Shown here in pieces: positions 55,023 through 64,000 of a stretch of 64,000 nucleotides of DNA (within the stretch, counting starts at the first letter, position 1; each line of letters starts with the position of its first letter). The stretch comes from Morinoia aosen (Eukaryota; Arthropoda; Malacostraca; Amphipoda; Talitridae). The notes beneath the pieces are model-generated. The model worked only from the letters and a program-made list of their open reading frames with translations, searched no databases and had not been told where the DNA came from. The position numbers were made by a program, and so were the translations under genes. The stretch covers positions 15,938,058 to 16,002,057 of the forward strand of contig CM059576.1 in the NCBI GenBank assembly GCA_030386875.1. The letters run 5' to 3'.

Positions 55023-56345
55023 TACAAACAACAGCTCGGGGCGTCACATCTTCCCCTTGGGAGAACTAATGCCACACACTCAGCAGCGGCCGCCTTGAGG
55101 GATAACTCGAGTTGATATCAAATCCTCAAGTTGCTCAAGTCGCTATTCTTATACGACGCGTTCGGTGGGAGAAGGACACAAGAGCCTAAAGTTTGAATTC
55201 GCAGATTTTTGTTGCAAACGCGTCGAATATCAAGGTCTCTGATTGCCAGTTATCATTACCCAATTCCAAGTATTTATGAGAAAATAGGTGGTTTTATATT
55301 GGATAAAAGTATGTTCAAATGTAACTACTAAGTACAATAAAGTTTTCTTAAATTATCCATCTATTATGTTCCATTTGGTTTTGATTTTTCAAGACTCGCA
55401 AATCGACGTGCACTAACATCATTGTTGTTTATTGAATTCTAACATCTCAAAAATTTAATTTTGTAAGCACCCTTCTGATATGACCGGAAGAAAGAAAACG
55501 ATTATGGGCAAGTGGATAAAAGAAACAGATATTGTGCGATTATAATTACATTTAAATAAATGATAATATTCCTCCATTACACGACTATTAAACCACATTT
55601 AAAGGCTCAAAGTTCTCTTAATTGCAAGTAAGTACCTTTACGCCCCCAACTCTTTACCTCCTGTCGTGGAAAATTAATAGAATGGCGCTTACATCGTTCT
55701 TCCCCCGAACGCGTTATATACTGTGTTGTGATGAAAGAAAAACTCACAATTATTATTTTGTTTCCAGGAAATGTTTTCTAGAGATCTTTTGCCAGTTGAT
55801 TTTATGCTTAGTTGATAACAAGTAGGCTTCTCTTTGCTCAACACGTTAGAAGCGTATTATGCCTCGTGTGTACCACTAGGTAAACGTTCTGGTATAAATG
55901 ATCAGCATTTTATTCAATTTAATACATTTTAAAGATGAATTTCAGCGTACGAGTTGCAACATTACAGCGCAAAATATTTTTTCGTTGTTTTTTAAGAAGA
56001 ATAGAAATGTATCCGAGGAGTAATATTGTTTTACAATTCTGGCACACCCAACCATATGAACCTAACCAACTGCAGCGACCGCGCGAACGTAGGCAACAAG
56101 TTGAGGAATATTACAAGCAGCGCAAGAGGCGCGTAGATTCAGATAACATCTTTTCTAGCGAGAGAATGGGAATTATTTAACATTATAAAAGCATTAGAAT
56201 TTCATAATGTGTAGTGCATTAAAAAACACTGGTGTTCCACGAGGCGTAGTGCATGGTGATCTATTCTTCATTGCCAATCAGCAGAATTCGTTTGCTTATA
56301 CATAGTACATCCTGGCGTCGGTTTCTGCACCTCTAGCTGCGCTCA
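55023..56345. other. Noncoding stretch
   Basis: An 81-codon frame at 55935-56180 is basic at its end and unrecognised. I do not call it a gene. Confidence 0.4.
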
Positions 56346-56543
56346 TCAGGTGTGCTTGCGTACGTGGTGCCTCTTCAAGAAACTATTGAACGTAGTAGTA
56401 TAGTCATACAGCTCACATTTTGGTAGCTTTCCTAATTTATGCTTGCCAGCTTGATGTACTTTCATGCTAACAGCATAACAAGTGGAGTAGTCACACAGCT
56501 CACATTTAAGTAGCTTTCCTAGTTTCAGTAGCTTTCCACTCAT
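56346..56543 (-). pseudogene. C2H2 zinc-finger remnant
   Basis: Minus-strand frame of 65 codons. One finger is intact in outline: LKCELCDYSTCYAVSMKVHQ then AGKH, with Cys-X2-Cys, X12, His-X4-His. A second unit reads PKCELYDYTTTFNSFLKRHH, where the second Cys has become Tyr. The spacing between units is close to a tandem ZNF array. It lies directly 3' of the LINE reverse transcriptase on the same strand and is probably a decayed piece of a host or element ZNF gene. Confidence 0.6.
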
Positions 56544-56573
56544 TCTCAGTCGAACTGCTAATTCTTCCGTGTA

Positions 56574-56990
56574 CTATCCAAACAACAGGGGAGACAGAGT
56601 ACAGCCCTGTTTCACTCCTCTAACACTCCTCACTTGCCCCGTTTCCAAATTTCCTAACCTGTAGATAGCGCTTGTGTTCTTATATAGACTTTGTACAACG
56701 TTTACTATATTTCTGCTAAATCCAACTTTCCTTAAAATTTCAGACAGCCTAACCCTATCCACTCTGTCATACGCCTTTCCAATATCAAGGAATGCTAAAT
56801 ATACCTTCTTATCATCCTTCCTCATTCGCTCAATTATTTCACTCACTACAAACAGATTATCCTCACCACGTCTATCTTGCCTAAAACCATTCTGTTCTTC
56901 TCCCAGGATACCTAATTCCTCAACTAAATGTTTCATTCTATCATTAAGAAATACCACAAAATATCTTACATACAGTGTCATCCAGGGCAA
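56574..56990 (-). pseudogene. LINE reverse transcriptase, central part
   Basis: Reads EEQNGFRQDRRGEDNLFVVS, YLAFLDIGKAYDRVDR and VRGVKQGCTLSPLLF, the blocks EQxGFRxxRxxxDxL, AFxDxxKAYDxVxR and GVxQGCxLSPLLF of non-LTR reverse transcriptase. The catalytic Asp of FLDIGKAYD is present (Gly replaces the usual Ser/Lys); the FADD box that should follow is lost. The N-terminal half is in another frame. Confidence 0.85.
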
Positions 56991-57348
56991 TTGGACTGTA
57001 ATTTTCCAGTTCTTTCATACTCTTATGCCCACCCTCATACAATAGAACTACATTACACTTGTTCCAGTCATCCGGTACTCTTTCACTCTTCCATATCCCA
57101 TCAAATACACATTTCAACATATTAACTACACTCTCTCTTCCGCATTTACAAGACTCATATGGGATCTTATCAGGGTCACATGCCTTTCCATTCTTCGGTT
57201 TCTTCAAAAAACTTACAATCTCTTCACAAGTGATTTCATCTTCCATTTTCAGCTCATGTTCATCAATCAGAAAATTTACGGGTTCATCATTTGTTACCTG
57301 CTTATTCATTCCACCGATGTCCTCCAAGTAGTCTGCACGGACGCGCAC
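56944..57348 (-). pseudogene. LINE reverse transcriptase, N-terminal part
   Basis: Reads EITCEEIVSFLKKPKNGKAC then DPDKIPYE, and NCNVVLLYEGG-like sequence then LENYSPIALDDTVCKIF. These match KNGKAxGxDxIP and NYRPIxLxxxxxKIF of LINE RT; Ser replaces Arg in NYRP. It overlaps the next frame by about 45 bp, so one indel separates them. No endonuclease domain lies upstream, as in a 5'-truncated LINE. Confidence 0.83.
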
Positions 57349-59634
57349 TCCATCATTGGCTCATACATTCATTGCCCGTCCGGTCATATTGACCGGAACC
57401 ATGAAACCAGGATTTACTGGTAAAGTGAAGGACGTTAAATACATTGCAATTTTTTTTAAAGAAAAATACCTTATTCGAATATCAAGGTAAACTAGTGATA
57501 TAGTGTTGTAAATACATTCATTAAAAATTTTTACCCATGCATTATTATAACTCAATAAAATTGTAGAGTTTATGAAGCACTTTAATATACTTAACATTGT
57601 ACTCACTAATTGCATGACAACAAAACTAATTGTATTTACGAAATGAAAGGCACTTGAATAACCTTAAGTGGTGAATGAGATTATCATCCATTATTGCACT
57701 CTTTACAAATCAAAACAACGTTTTTATAAGCAGCATACTTTCCACAAACATATTTCTTTCTCTTACTACAAGTTTTGTTTTTCTTTTTCTGCGGCAAGGA
57801 CAATTTCATTTTTCATTTGACAATCTGTTCTCTTCTTGGAATTCGAACAATCGGCAATGTCAGACTCGCGAATTTCACGATTCTCCATTTCTCCACTTGT
57901 TTCTCCGTCAACATTTGGTTTGTTATTCTGCATAATTTCCATTATAGAAATGCGAATGAATTCTCAGCGGATATTATGAACTTTTGTAACAGTTTTGTAT
58001 AACACGAAGGCATTGATTGCAACCAAATCTAAGATATTTTATCTCCTCCCCCCGACAGTTGTTAGGATACCACAAAAAATAAAACGGTTACCCGAAATTC
58101 AATATTCGCAAAATGGAAGCAATCAATGAAAGAACAAAAGAAAAGAATTATAGCAATCAAGTCATGAATTGACAATAATGTATTTTACTATAATTCTCAA
58201 TTCTAAACGCAAAAGAACTATTATGACATCGCTCGTAACCGTTGTACGTTAATTTACGTTAACTGTGACAACATCCATAATCATAAAAAAAATTATACTA
58301 ATCAAATGATAAATCGCACCAGCCAAGCATTATTGTAGGTTTACGCAAAAGAAATAAGCATTAACAAGGTAGCTTCCAGCGAATACTATACGCATACCAG
58401 GTTTAACTGAAACACTAAAAATACTAAGGTTAATACTTTTAACTTGAAACAACGCCACGCTAATACGGCAAGTAAGAACGGTTACAATAACCAAAAAGAT
58501 ATAGAATAACGCAAGCACTTAGATTATAGGTAAACCGCCTCAAAAGTTAAACACCAGGGAACATTTTCGTAACTTCAACGGATACAGCAAAACATGTTAA
58601 AGGAAGGAACCGTTAGGAAGGAACCGTTAATACTTTTACCCCGCGCCTCTAAAAGATCATGGCCTAACATTTCCGTAATAAATCAAAACCCGTTACCGCA
58701 ATCACCCAACAAAAGATTAAAAACTATCTCTAATACGTCCTCAGGGGAGAAAAAAAAATGTTTTACGTTACGGAAAGAACAACCAAATTAATTTACTTAG
58801 ATACTTAATTTCAAGAAAAAAAAAACATACCTTAAACCAAAACGGTCTCTATTAGTACTTTCAGATATAATGTTTAAATTCGTTCCTTGGTAAAAACCAT
58901 ATCACCAATTTACCACAACCATCCAAAACGAAATTGCAGGTAAAAATTCAAGTTCACACACTCCTAACAAAAATTAAAAAAACAAAACCTTAATAATTAG
59001 AAAGCATACAAGCAAGGCGAATGGAACAGGCAAAAAGCAAAGCTTCTGACTTACCGTGCATATAAATAAACTGCACGTTGACAGCCATGAAGAACGTCGT
59101 AAGGATCAAAAAGTCAAACGCCATTTCATATTGATAAAAATAATCCAAGGAAGACCAAAAAAAAATAAAACAACATCCTACATGATCGCAACTAATTACC
59201 CACTTCCGCAATAACTCCTATTAGAATTAATTCACACATTAAATAATTTAATCGCAATAAATTTTTAAATACCATTAGGGACAAGAAATTTTCATGTTTC
59301 GATCGTTTCCTTTTACAAATATTAACATTAGAAACATCAAAACGTCTAACACCCAAAACAAATAAAGCATTTGCTAATTAAAATTTTTTTTTGCGTCAAT
59401 ATTAAAACCAGTATACTTAAATTAAACACATGGGTTAAATAGATTTAAAAATACATTAAAGAGAACACTGCGCGCATATTTTATGCATATTTTATCGCGT
59501 GTTTCATGCGATTTGCATTTCATTTAACCGCGCGCCAGATTTTCAAATAATTTAAAATCTAACACTTATAATTTTTCTGTTAATACATCTTCAATTAATT
59601 CAAATAAAATTCTTCAACGTTATCATTTTTCAAC
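57349..59634. other. AT-rich stretch, probably gypsy 3' region and LTR plus flank
   Basis: No coding signal. If the gypsy element is complete its 3' LTR must lie here, but the partner LTR is outside the window. TGTTAGA occurs twice on the minus strand (about 59563 and 59351), possible LTR starts only. Confidence 0.35.
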
Positions 59635-59961
59635 CTAAACTCTTCGCGCACCACCGGATTTACTTGGACGGCCTGCATCCCTGGGACGTCCAGCCCGCCC
59701 TAAGTGTGTCACATTAACCACCACAAGATCGCGCGCAACTCTAACTATTGGTCCTGATGGAGGACCCTTGGCGGCCTGCCCCGCACCATCGCGTAGGAAA
59801 AATTTTCTCGTTGCGTTGCTGTCAACGTCTGTACCTCCTTCTTCAGATGGTATAGGACGGTTCCCATAATCATCGTAGACAGGATAAGACCCATTATGAT
59901 GATGTCCGTCAGTCGGTCGGGGAGCAACTCCATCTTGGTTACCGCGTTTTCCTTGACCCAC
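59635..59961 (-). other. Overlapping alternative frame under the gypsy accessory ORF
   Basis: A 108-codon minus frame overlaps the accessory ORF by about 217 nt and runs past its end. It is Gly/Arg/Pro-rich with no recognised domain. It could be a chance frame, a frameshift extension, or a second product. I favour chance or extension. Confidence 0.25.
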
Positions 59962-60041
59962 TGTTCATTAACGGTTGTGGAGTGTGTTGATAAAGCCGAT
60001 ACGAGGGTATCTACGTCGATGTTACTCTGTGCGTTACCCAT
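59745..60041 (-). CDS. Gypsy accessory ORF: small predicted myristoylated membrane protein
   Basis: 98 codons starting MGNAQSN, a good N-myristoylation context (Gly2, Ser at position 6). Residues about 46-66 form one hydrophobic helix, DIIIMGLILSTMIMGTVLYH, followed by charged LKKEVQ and a short basic tail. It lies downstream of pol on the same strand, where gypsy-type elements place env, but it lacks the size, signal peptide, cysteines and furin site of a fusion envelope. A splice acceptor sits 13 nt before the ATG. I see no homologue by memory; similar small ORFs could be known in unlisted elements. Confidence 0.5.
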   Translation of the reverse strand: MGNAQSNIDVDTLVSALSTHSTTVNEQWVKENAVTKMELLPDRLTDIIIMGLILSTMIMGTVLYHLKKEVQTLTATQRENFSYAMVRGRPPRVLHQDQ

Positions 60042-60054
60042 CGAGCACCCTCTC

Positions 60055-60087
60055 CTGCAAGTGAAGGATACAGAAAAATTAGCATGG
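60055..60087 (-). promoter_or_regulatory. Predicted 3' splice site for the accessory ORF
   Basis: Read on the minus strand: a CTAAT branch-point match, then the pyrimidine-rich TTTTTCTGTATCCTTCACTT, then GCAG with the intron ending at 60055. The exon starts at 60054 and the ATG is at 60041. Confidence 0.55.
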
Positions 60088-60760
60088 CCGTTACAAAAAA
60101 TAAAAATAAATACAACATATAATTTGGTATCAATCTTGGTTGACTCTCAAGAGTCATTGAACCACGATAGTCTTGCCTAAAGCAATTAAACGCTGATCAT
60201 GTGTGACCGTTGACAAGACACCTTTCTCATGAATGCAATCTAAATTTGCTGATTGCCGGACATTCCGACGGAGCAAAAATAGCTCGGCGCGAGACCGCAG
60301 CATACGGCCGCAGCGTCAAAACAACCCATCTCGCAAGGTGAACAGCAACCTCAGCGATTTGCAATTCGCCGTCGGCGCAGTGTTCATGATTAAAACTGTC
60401 AACTTAGCAAAACGGACGTCTGGGTGAATCCGAGAAAAGAATTAATGAAACGTCTTAGCGACAGCTAGACGAGACAGTACAAATTCCTCTGGGGTAAACG
60501 TCTAACATTTACATCAAGTTACTTGAGCATAAAGCAACATTAAGATTAACATATTAAAACACAACGCATTGATTACTGAGATTAATATAAATGCAAGCAT
60601 ATTGCATATAGCCAAGAAAACGCTTCTAAAATTATGATTATATCTCTTAACATTATTTATAAACAACGGTAAAACAATGGTAAAAGGTTAAAAAATGGTA
60701 AAAGGGTAATATTACTCGTCGATTAGTTAGCACGTCACATAGTCCAATGAATTCGTCTTT
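60088..60760. other. Spacer between gypsy pol and the accessory ORF
   Basis: About 700 bp without conserved coding. If the accessory ORF is spliced, this would be intron in the subgenomic RNA. Confidence 0.45.
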
Positions 60761-63700
60761 TTAACTCACAGATTTTACCTTTTTGAGCGGTAAAAGATGA
60801 TTAAGGTTACTTCTAACGATTTTAGATCCAATTTTAATATCAGCGTAATTACGTTTAACCTTTTGGACGACCGCAGGCCCAATCCAAGTTAATTCCAATT
60901 TATGGGTCTTGTTATGATTCCTTAATAGGACTCTGTCACCAACTTGAATATCCTTATTGCGCCGCTTAAGGTTTCTATAAAGATTTCGCTCTGTTGTGTT
61001 GTTAATAATTAAATTTCGTATATTTTCTACTGTTCGAACGGCTTCTCTAGCTCTAATATTCACTAAATCTATTTCTTCATCAAAACTGTAAATTACTGAA
61101 TCGAAACTGTCAGACTGATAATAGGCACACGTATCGCGATTGAACATTATATAGCTTGGTGTTTCGCCAACAGTAGAGTTTAAAGAATTATTCAAGGCAT
61201 TTTCTACTACTTCCAATAATTGGTCCCACTCTACATTAACAAGTGTATGAATGTAAAGTTTCAGCAGATTCGTAATTTTTTTATTGTTGCGCTCCACAAT
61301 TGCATTAGAATGTGGGCTGTAAGCCAAAACTTCTCTTTTTGAAATGGCATGTAATTTTGCAAATTGTTTGAGAGCCACTGATTTAAACTCCCAAGCGTTA
61401 TCCGAAATGAGCGTCTTAGGGTAACCGAGTAATGAGAAACAGTTGCTTAAGCAAGAAATCACTGTTTCTGTATTTCGATTTGAAATGGCATATAAACGAC
61501 AAAACCTCGAGAAAAGGTCAATCACCACTAGAATATATTTATTTCCATTATCAGTTACTTTAAGTGGGCCAAGCAGATCAATTGATACAACTTCGAAAGG
61601 TTCTGTGGCTATTGGAGCTGTTAAAATTTTAATTGGGACTGATGGTCTCGCTTTAATGATCTTGCAAACTTCGCAATCGCTAGCAAATTTTCGCACAAAA
61701 GTTTTCTCTAATTGATTCCAATATTTTAACTTAAATTTAAACAAGGTATGCTTGTAATCGACATGATATAAACTGTGGATCGCTAGGATAGCTTTACTCA
61801 TTAATGAATTAGGAACGACTGCAGTCAAAAGTGTACTCGGTCGATTATCGATTTCTCTACGTCGATAAAGAATATCATTCAGAATTAAAAATTTTTGCAA
61901 ATCTGGGATAGTCGAAATACTGTCATGTAGTAAAGCATTCTTAATTTCTATGCAAAATGCGTCGTTGTTTTGTTCGTCGATAAACTCCTTAATCGTCCAA
62001 GATATCTCAGACTCTGTCGGTACATAATTTATCAGCGCCGGACGCGCGTCTCTGTCTGCTGCATTGTCAGCATTGTCTCGAGTCGGAGGCAGGTCAACTA
62101 CCTCGCTTCCTGTCATGTGTTTGCGCCGTGCTCGAGTCTCCACCACACAAACTTCTGATTCAAATGCGACTTCCAAATCACTACAAGAATTTAGGTCCTT
62201 AAGGTTTAACTTCTCGTTATTAACAGGCAATCTGCTTAAATAGTCTGCGACAACGTTTTCTCTACCAGGTAGATATTTTACAACTGGGTCAAAGGAATGT
62301 ACATTTAGGCACCATCTCGACATGTTCGTGTCGTCAGGGAGTTTTTTATTAAAAAGGGGCGCCAAAGGTTTGTGGTCTGAGTATACCCGGACAGGGTAAC
62401 CCGTTATTAGATACTTAAAGTGTTTTAGAGCTGAATGAATTGCGAAGAACTCTTTTTTGGTAGTAGCGTATCTTCGCTGGCTCGAATTTAAATTTTTACT
62501 AAAATAAGCTATAGGTCTTAGAATTTTGTCGCTTGAATCATCAGCTTGCATTATAACAGCCCCAATTCCGGTATTGGAAGCGTCCATAAAAATATGAAAG
62601 TCCTTGGTATAGTCAGGATGTCTTAGAACTGTGTCAGAAGTTAGTGACAACTTCAGAAAATCAAAACTTCTCTGACACTCGTCGGTCCAAGTATAACCTA
62701 CATTTTTCCGCAAAAGGTTGTACAAGGGGTAAGCTACTTCTGCAAAGTTGGGTAAAAAATTTCGGAAATAATTCGCCAACCCTAAAAACTGTTGCAGTTC
62801 CTTCACATTGGTCGGCGCTCGGCAATTTTGTAACTTCTCTGAATGTTTACACTTAATACCGTCAGCGGCAATGGTATGGCCCAAATATTCGAGCTCTTTT
62901 TTAAAGAAATGGCATTTCTCAAGCTTTAAGGATAATTTACCGTATCGCAGCATCTTAAGCACAATCTCTATATCAATCAAGTGCTGATCCTTATTTTTTG
63001 AAAACACCAATATATCATCTAGGAATACGAAAGCTAGTTTACCCAGAATGGGTGCAAGAGCAGACGTCATGACTCTTTGAAATATTCCAGGGGACGTAGA
63101 AAGTCCGAATGGTACACGACAGAATTGATATTTACGGTAATTAACGCTAAATGCCGTGTATTTCCTGCTCTCTTTTTCTAACTCTATTTGATGAAATGCC
63201 GAGCGAAGATCAATGTTAGAAAACCACGTGTTACCACCTAACGTCGATAAGATGTCGTCAATGCGGGGAATTGGGTAAGAATGTTTAATCAAAACCTTAT
63301 TCAATTCACGGAAATCTATCACAGGACGCAAATCTCCTGACTTCTTTTTAACTACAATGACAGGGAAATTGAACTCAGAAGATGACTCCTCTATTATTCC
63401 CTGATCAAGCATATCGTTAGTTATTCTCATAACCTCTTCTTGGTACTTATGAGGTATTCTGTAGGGAGCTAAATTTAATACAGGCGCATCAGTTTTCAAC
63501 TGAATATGATGCTTCAAGATATTCGTTACACCTATTTTTTCGCCTTCCAAAGTTACTACATCCCGGTACTTATTTAACAATTTAACTAAAGGAAATTGTA
63601 CGTCATCTTCCTTACATGAAATATCATTTACCGTCAACTCACGTCTTAACTCCTTTTCTCCACTTATTAAACCTGCATCTACTTCTGCATAGTTTTCCAA

Positions 63701-63999
63701 CTCCTTATCATTAACAAGAATTTCACCTCTGCCACGAGTATCAGCATCCCACACAAGTTTACTATCGACTATGGCATTCCTTCCACCACATGTCGATTTA
63801 ACTTTCGCCGTATCTGACCCCGCAACAAAATTTACTTCAACTTCACACGCATCTCTGAGCGCTGTGTCAACACTTGTTAAATACATTTCGCTCTCAATAT
63901 CATCAGATTTTATCAATTCCACGTGGCATAGCATCGTGTTCTCAGAGAAGTACAACGTCTCCTCGTTAGCATTTAGTATCATGACTGGTACCACACCGT
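60761..63999 (-). CDS. Ty3/gypsy pol polyprotein, open to the window edge
   Basis: A single minus-strand frame of about 1077 codons without a stop runs past the window edge, so the true start is unseen. Residue numbers count from 63994. RT spans about 160-340 with DLRPVIDFRELNK, IDLRSAFHQI (Asp262) and FLDDILVF (Asp326-327). RNase H spans about 460-590 with FMDAS (Asp471), YSDHKPL (Asp540) and VADYLSR (Asp584). Integrase has HHCC (His740, His744, Cys774, Cys777), then Asp806, Asp865 and Glu901 in DD35E spacing. The end carries GDRVLLRNH and WIGPAVV, a GPY/F-type module, with no chromodomain. All catalytic residues are present, so the copy may be recent. It probably supplies reverse transcription and integration for the element. 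Confidence 0.93.
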   Translation of the reverse strand, partial: GVVPVMILNANEETLYFSENTMLCHVELIKSDDIESEMYLTSVDTALRDACEVEVNFVAGSDTAKVKSTCGGRNAIVDSKLVWDADTRGRGEILVNDKELENYAEVDAGLISGEKELRRELTVNDISCKEDDVQFPLVKLLNKYRDVVTLEGEKIGVTNILKHHIQLKTDAPVLNLAPYRIPHKYQEEVMRITNDMLDQGIIEESSSEFNFPVIVVKKKSGDLRPVIDFRELNKVLIKHSYPIPRIDDILSTLGGNTWFSNIDLRSAFHQIELEKESRKYTAFSVNYRKYQFCRVPFGLSTSPGIFQRVMTSALAPILGKLAFVFLDDILVFSKNKDQHLIDIEIVLKMLRYGKLSLKLEKCHFFKKELEYLGHTIAADGIKCKHSEKLQNCRAPTNVKELQQFLGLANYFRNFLPNFAEVAYPLYNLLRKNVGYTWTDECQRSFDFLKLSLTSDTVLRHPDYTKDFHIFMDASNTGIGAVIMQADDSSDKILRPIAYFSKNLNSSQRRYATTKKEFFAIHSALKHFKYLITGYPVRVYSDHKPLAPLFNKKLPDDTNMSRWCLNVHSFDPVVKYLPGRENVVADYLSRLPVNNEKLNLKDLNSCSDLEVAFESEVCVVETRARRKHMTGSEVVDLPPTRDNADNAADRDARPALINYVPTESEISWTIKEFIDEQNNDAFCIEIKNALLHDSISTIPDLQKFLILNDILYRRREIDNRPSTLLTAVVPNSLMSKAILAIHSLYHVDYKHTLFKFKLKYWNQLEKTFVRKFASDCEVCKIIKARPSVPIKILTAPIATEPFEVVSIDLLGPLKVTDNGNKYILVVIDLFSRFCRLYAISNRNTETVISCLSNCFSLLGYPKTLISDNAWEFKSVALKQFAKLHAISKREVLAYSPHSNAIVERNNKKITNLLKLYIHTLVNVEWDQLLEVVENALNNSLNSTVGETPSYIMFNRDTCAYYQSDSFDSVIYSFDEEIDLVNIRAREAVRTVENIRNLIINNTTERNLYRNLKRRNKDIQVGDRVLLRNHNKTHKLELTWIGPAVVQKVKRNYADIKIGSKIVRSNLNHLLPLKKVKSVS

Positions 64000-64000
64000 C

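Larger units (their letters stand above)
59600..64000 (-). mobile_element. 3' part of a Ty3/gypsy LTR retrotransposon
   Basis: Includes the intact pol and the accessory ORF. Gag, protease start and the 5' LTR lie right of the window. The left boundary is not defined. Confidence 0.85.

Overview
The window looks like a repeat-rich animal nuclear genome, most likely an arthropod and plausibly an insect. The evidence is spliced GT-AG exons, AT-rich noncoding DNA, and BEL/Pao, Ty3/gypsy, Penelope-like, LINE, tRNA-SINE, PIF/Harbinger, Tc1/mariner-like and hAT-like elements. Species cannot be fixed from the sequence. No rRNA gene, true tRNA gene, CRISPR array or prokaryotic operon was seen.

Layout. 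1-4540: a decayed BEL/Pao element on the + strand, cut by the window edge. 4541-5247: a Penelope-like fragment with a GIY-YIG endonuclease remnant between inverted terminal copies. 5248-12458: mostly featureless DNA with a GC-rich foldback (7329-7547), a 25-bp minisatellite (9113-9398) and a possible decayed RING-finger exon (11375-11505). 12459-13005: a Harbinger-type element. 13150-16240 and 19258-22640: two diverged copies of one roughly 3-kb block, each holding a Harbinger derivative; the second copy carries a 26-bp minisatellite absent from the first.

25996-49979: the one convincing host gene, a divergent ubiquitin-specific protease (C19/UCH family). Six coding exons join in phase into 370 codons with the Cys, His and Asp catalytic residues, and a polyadenylation signal follows. 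Its two large introns are packed with transposons. Intron 2 holds a decayed minus-strand BEL/Pao element with two near-identical LTRs of about 785 bp (27067-35118). Intron 3 holds a 7.63-kb hAT-like insertion (39376-47005) with perfect 19-bp inverted ends and a perfect 8-bp target duplication. Inside it sit at least five further elements, some nested in one another.

50101-58000: dispersed repeat copies, a tRNA-derived SINE (minus), and a broken LINE reverse transcriptase (minus) next to a decayed C2H2 zinc-finger sequence. 59635-64000: the 3' part of an apparently intact minus-strand Ty3/gypsy element. Its pol frame is open to the window edge with all protease-downstream catalytic motifs. After pol comes a small ORF predicted to be N-myristoylated and membrane-spanning, placed 13 nt downstream of a strong splice acceptor with a branch-point match. 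This is the most interesting mobile-element observation, because the arrangement resembles the spliced env-position gene of insect gypsy elements while the protein does not look like an envelope.

All calls rest on reading motifs, frames, splice sites and repeats by eye; no database search was possible.
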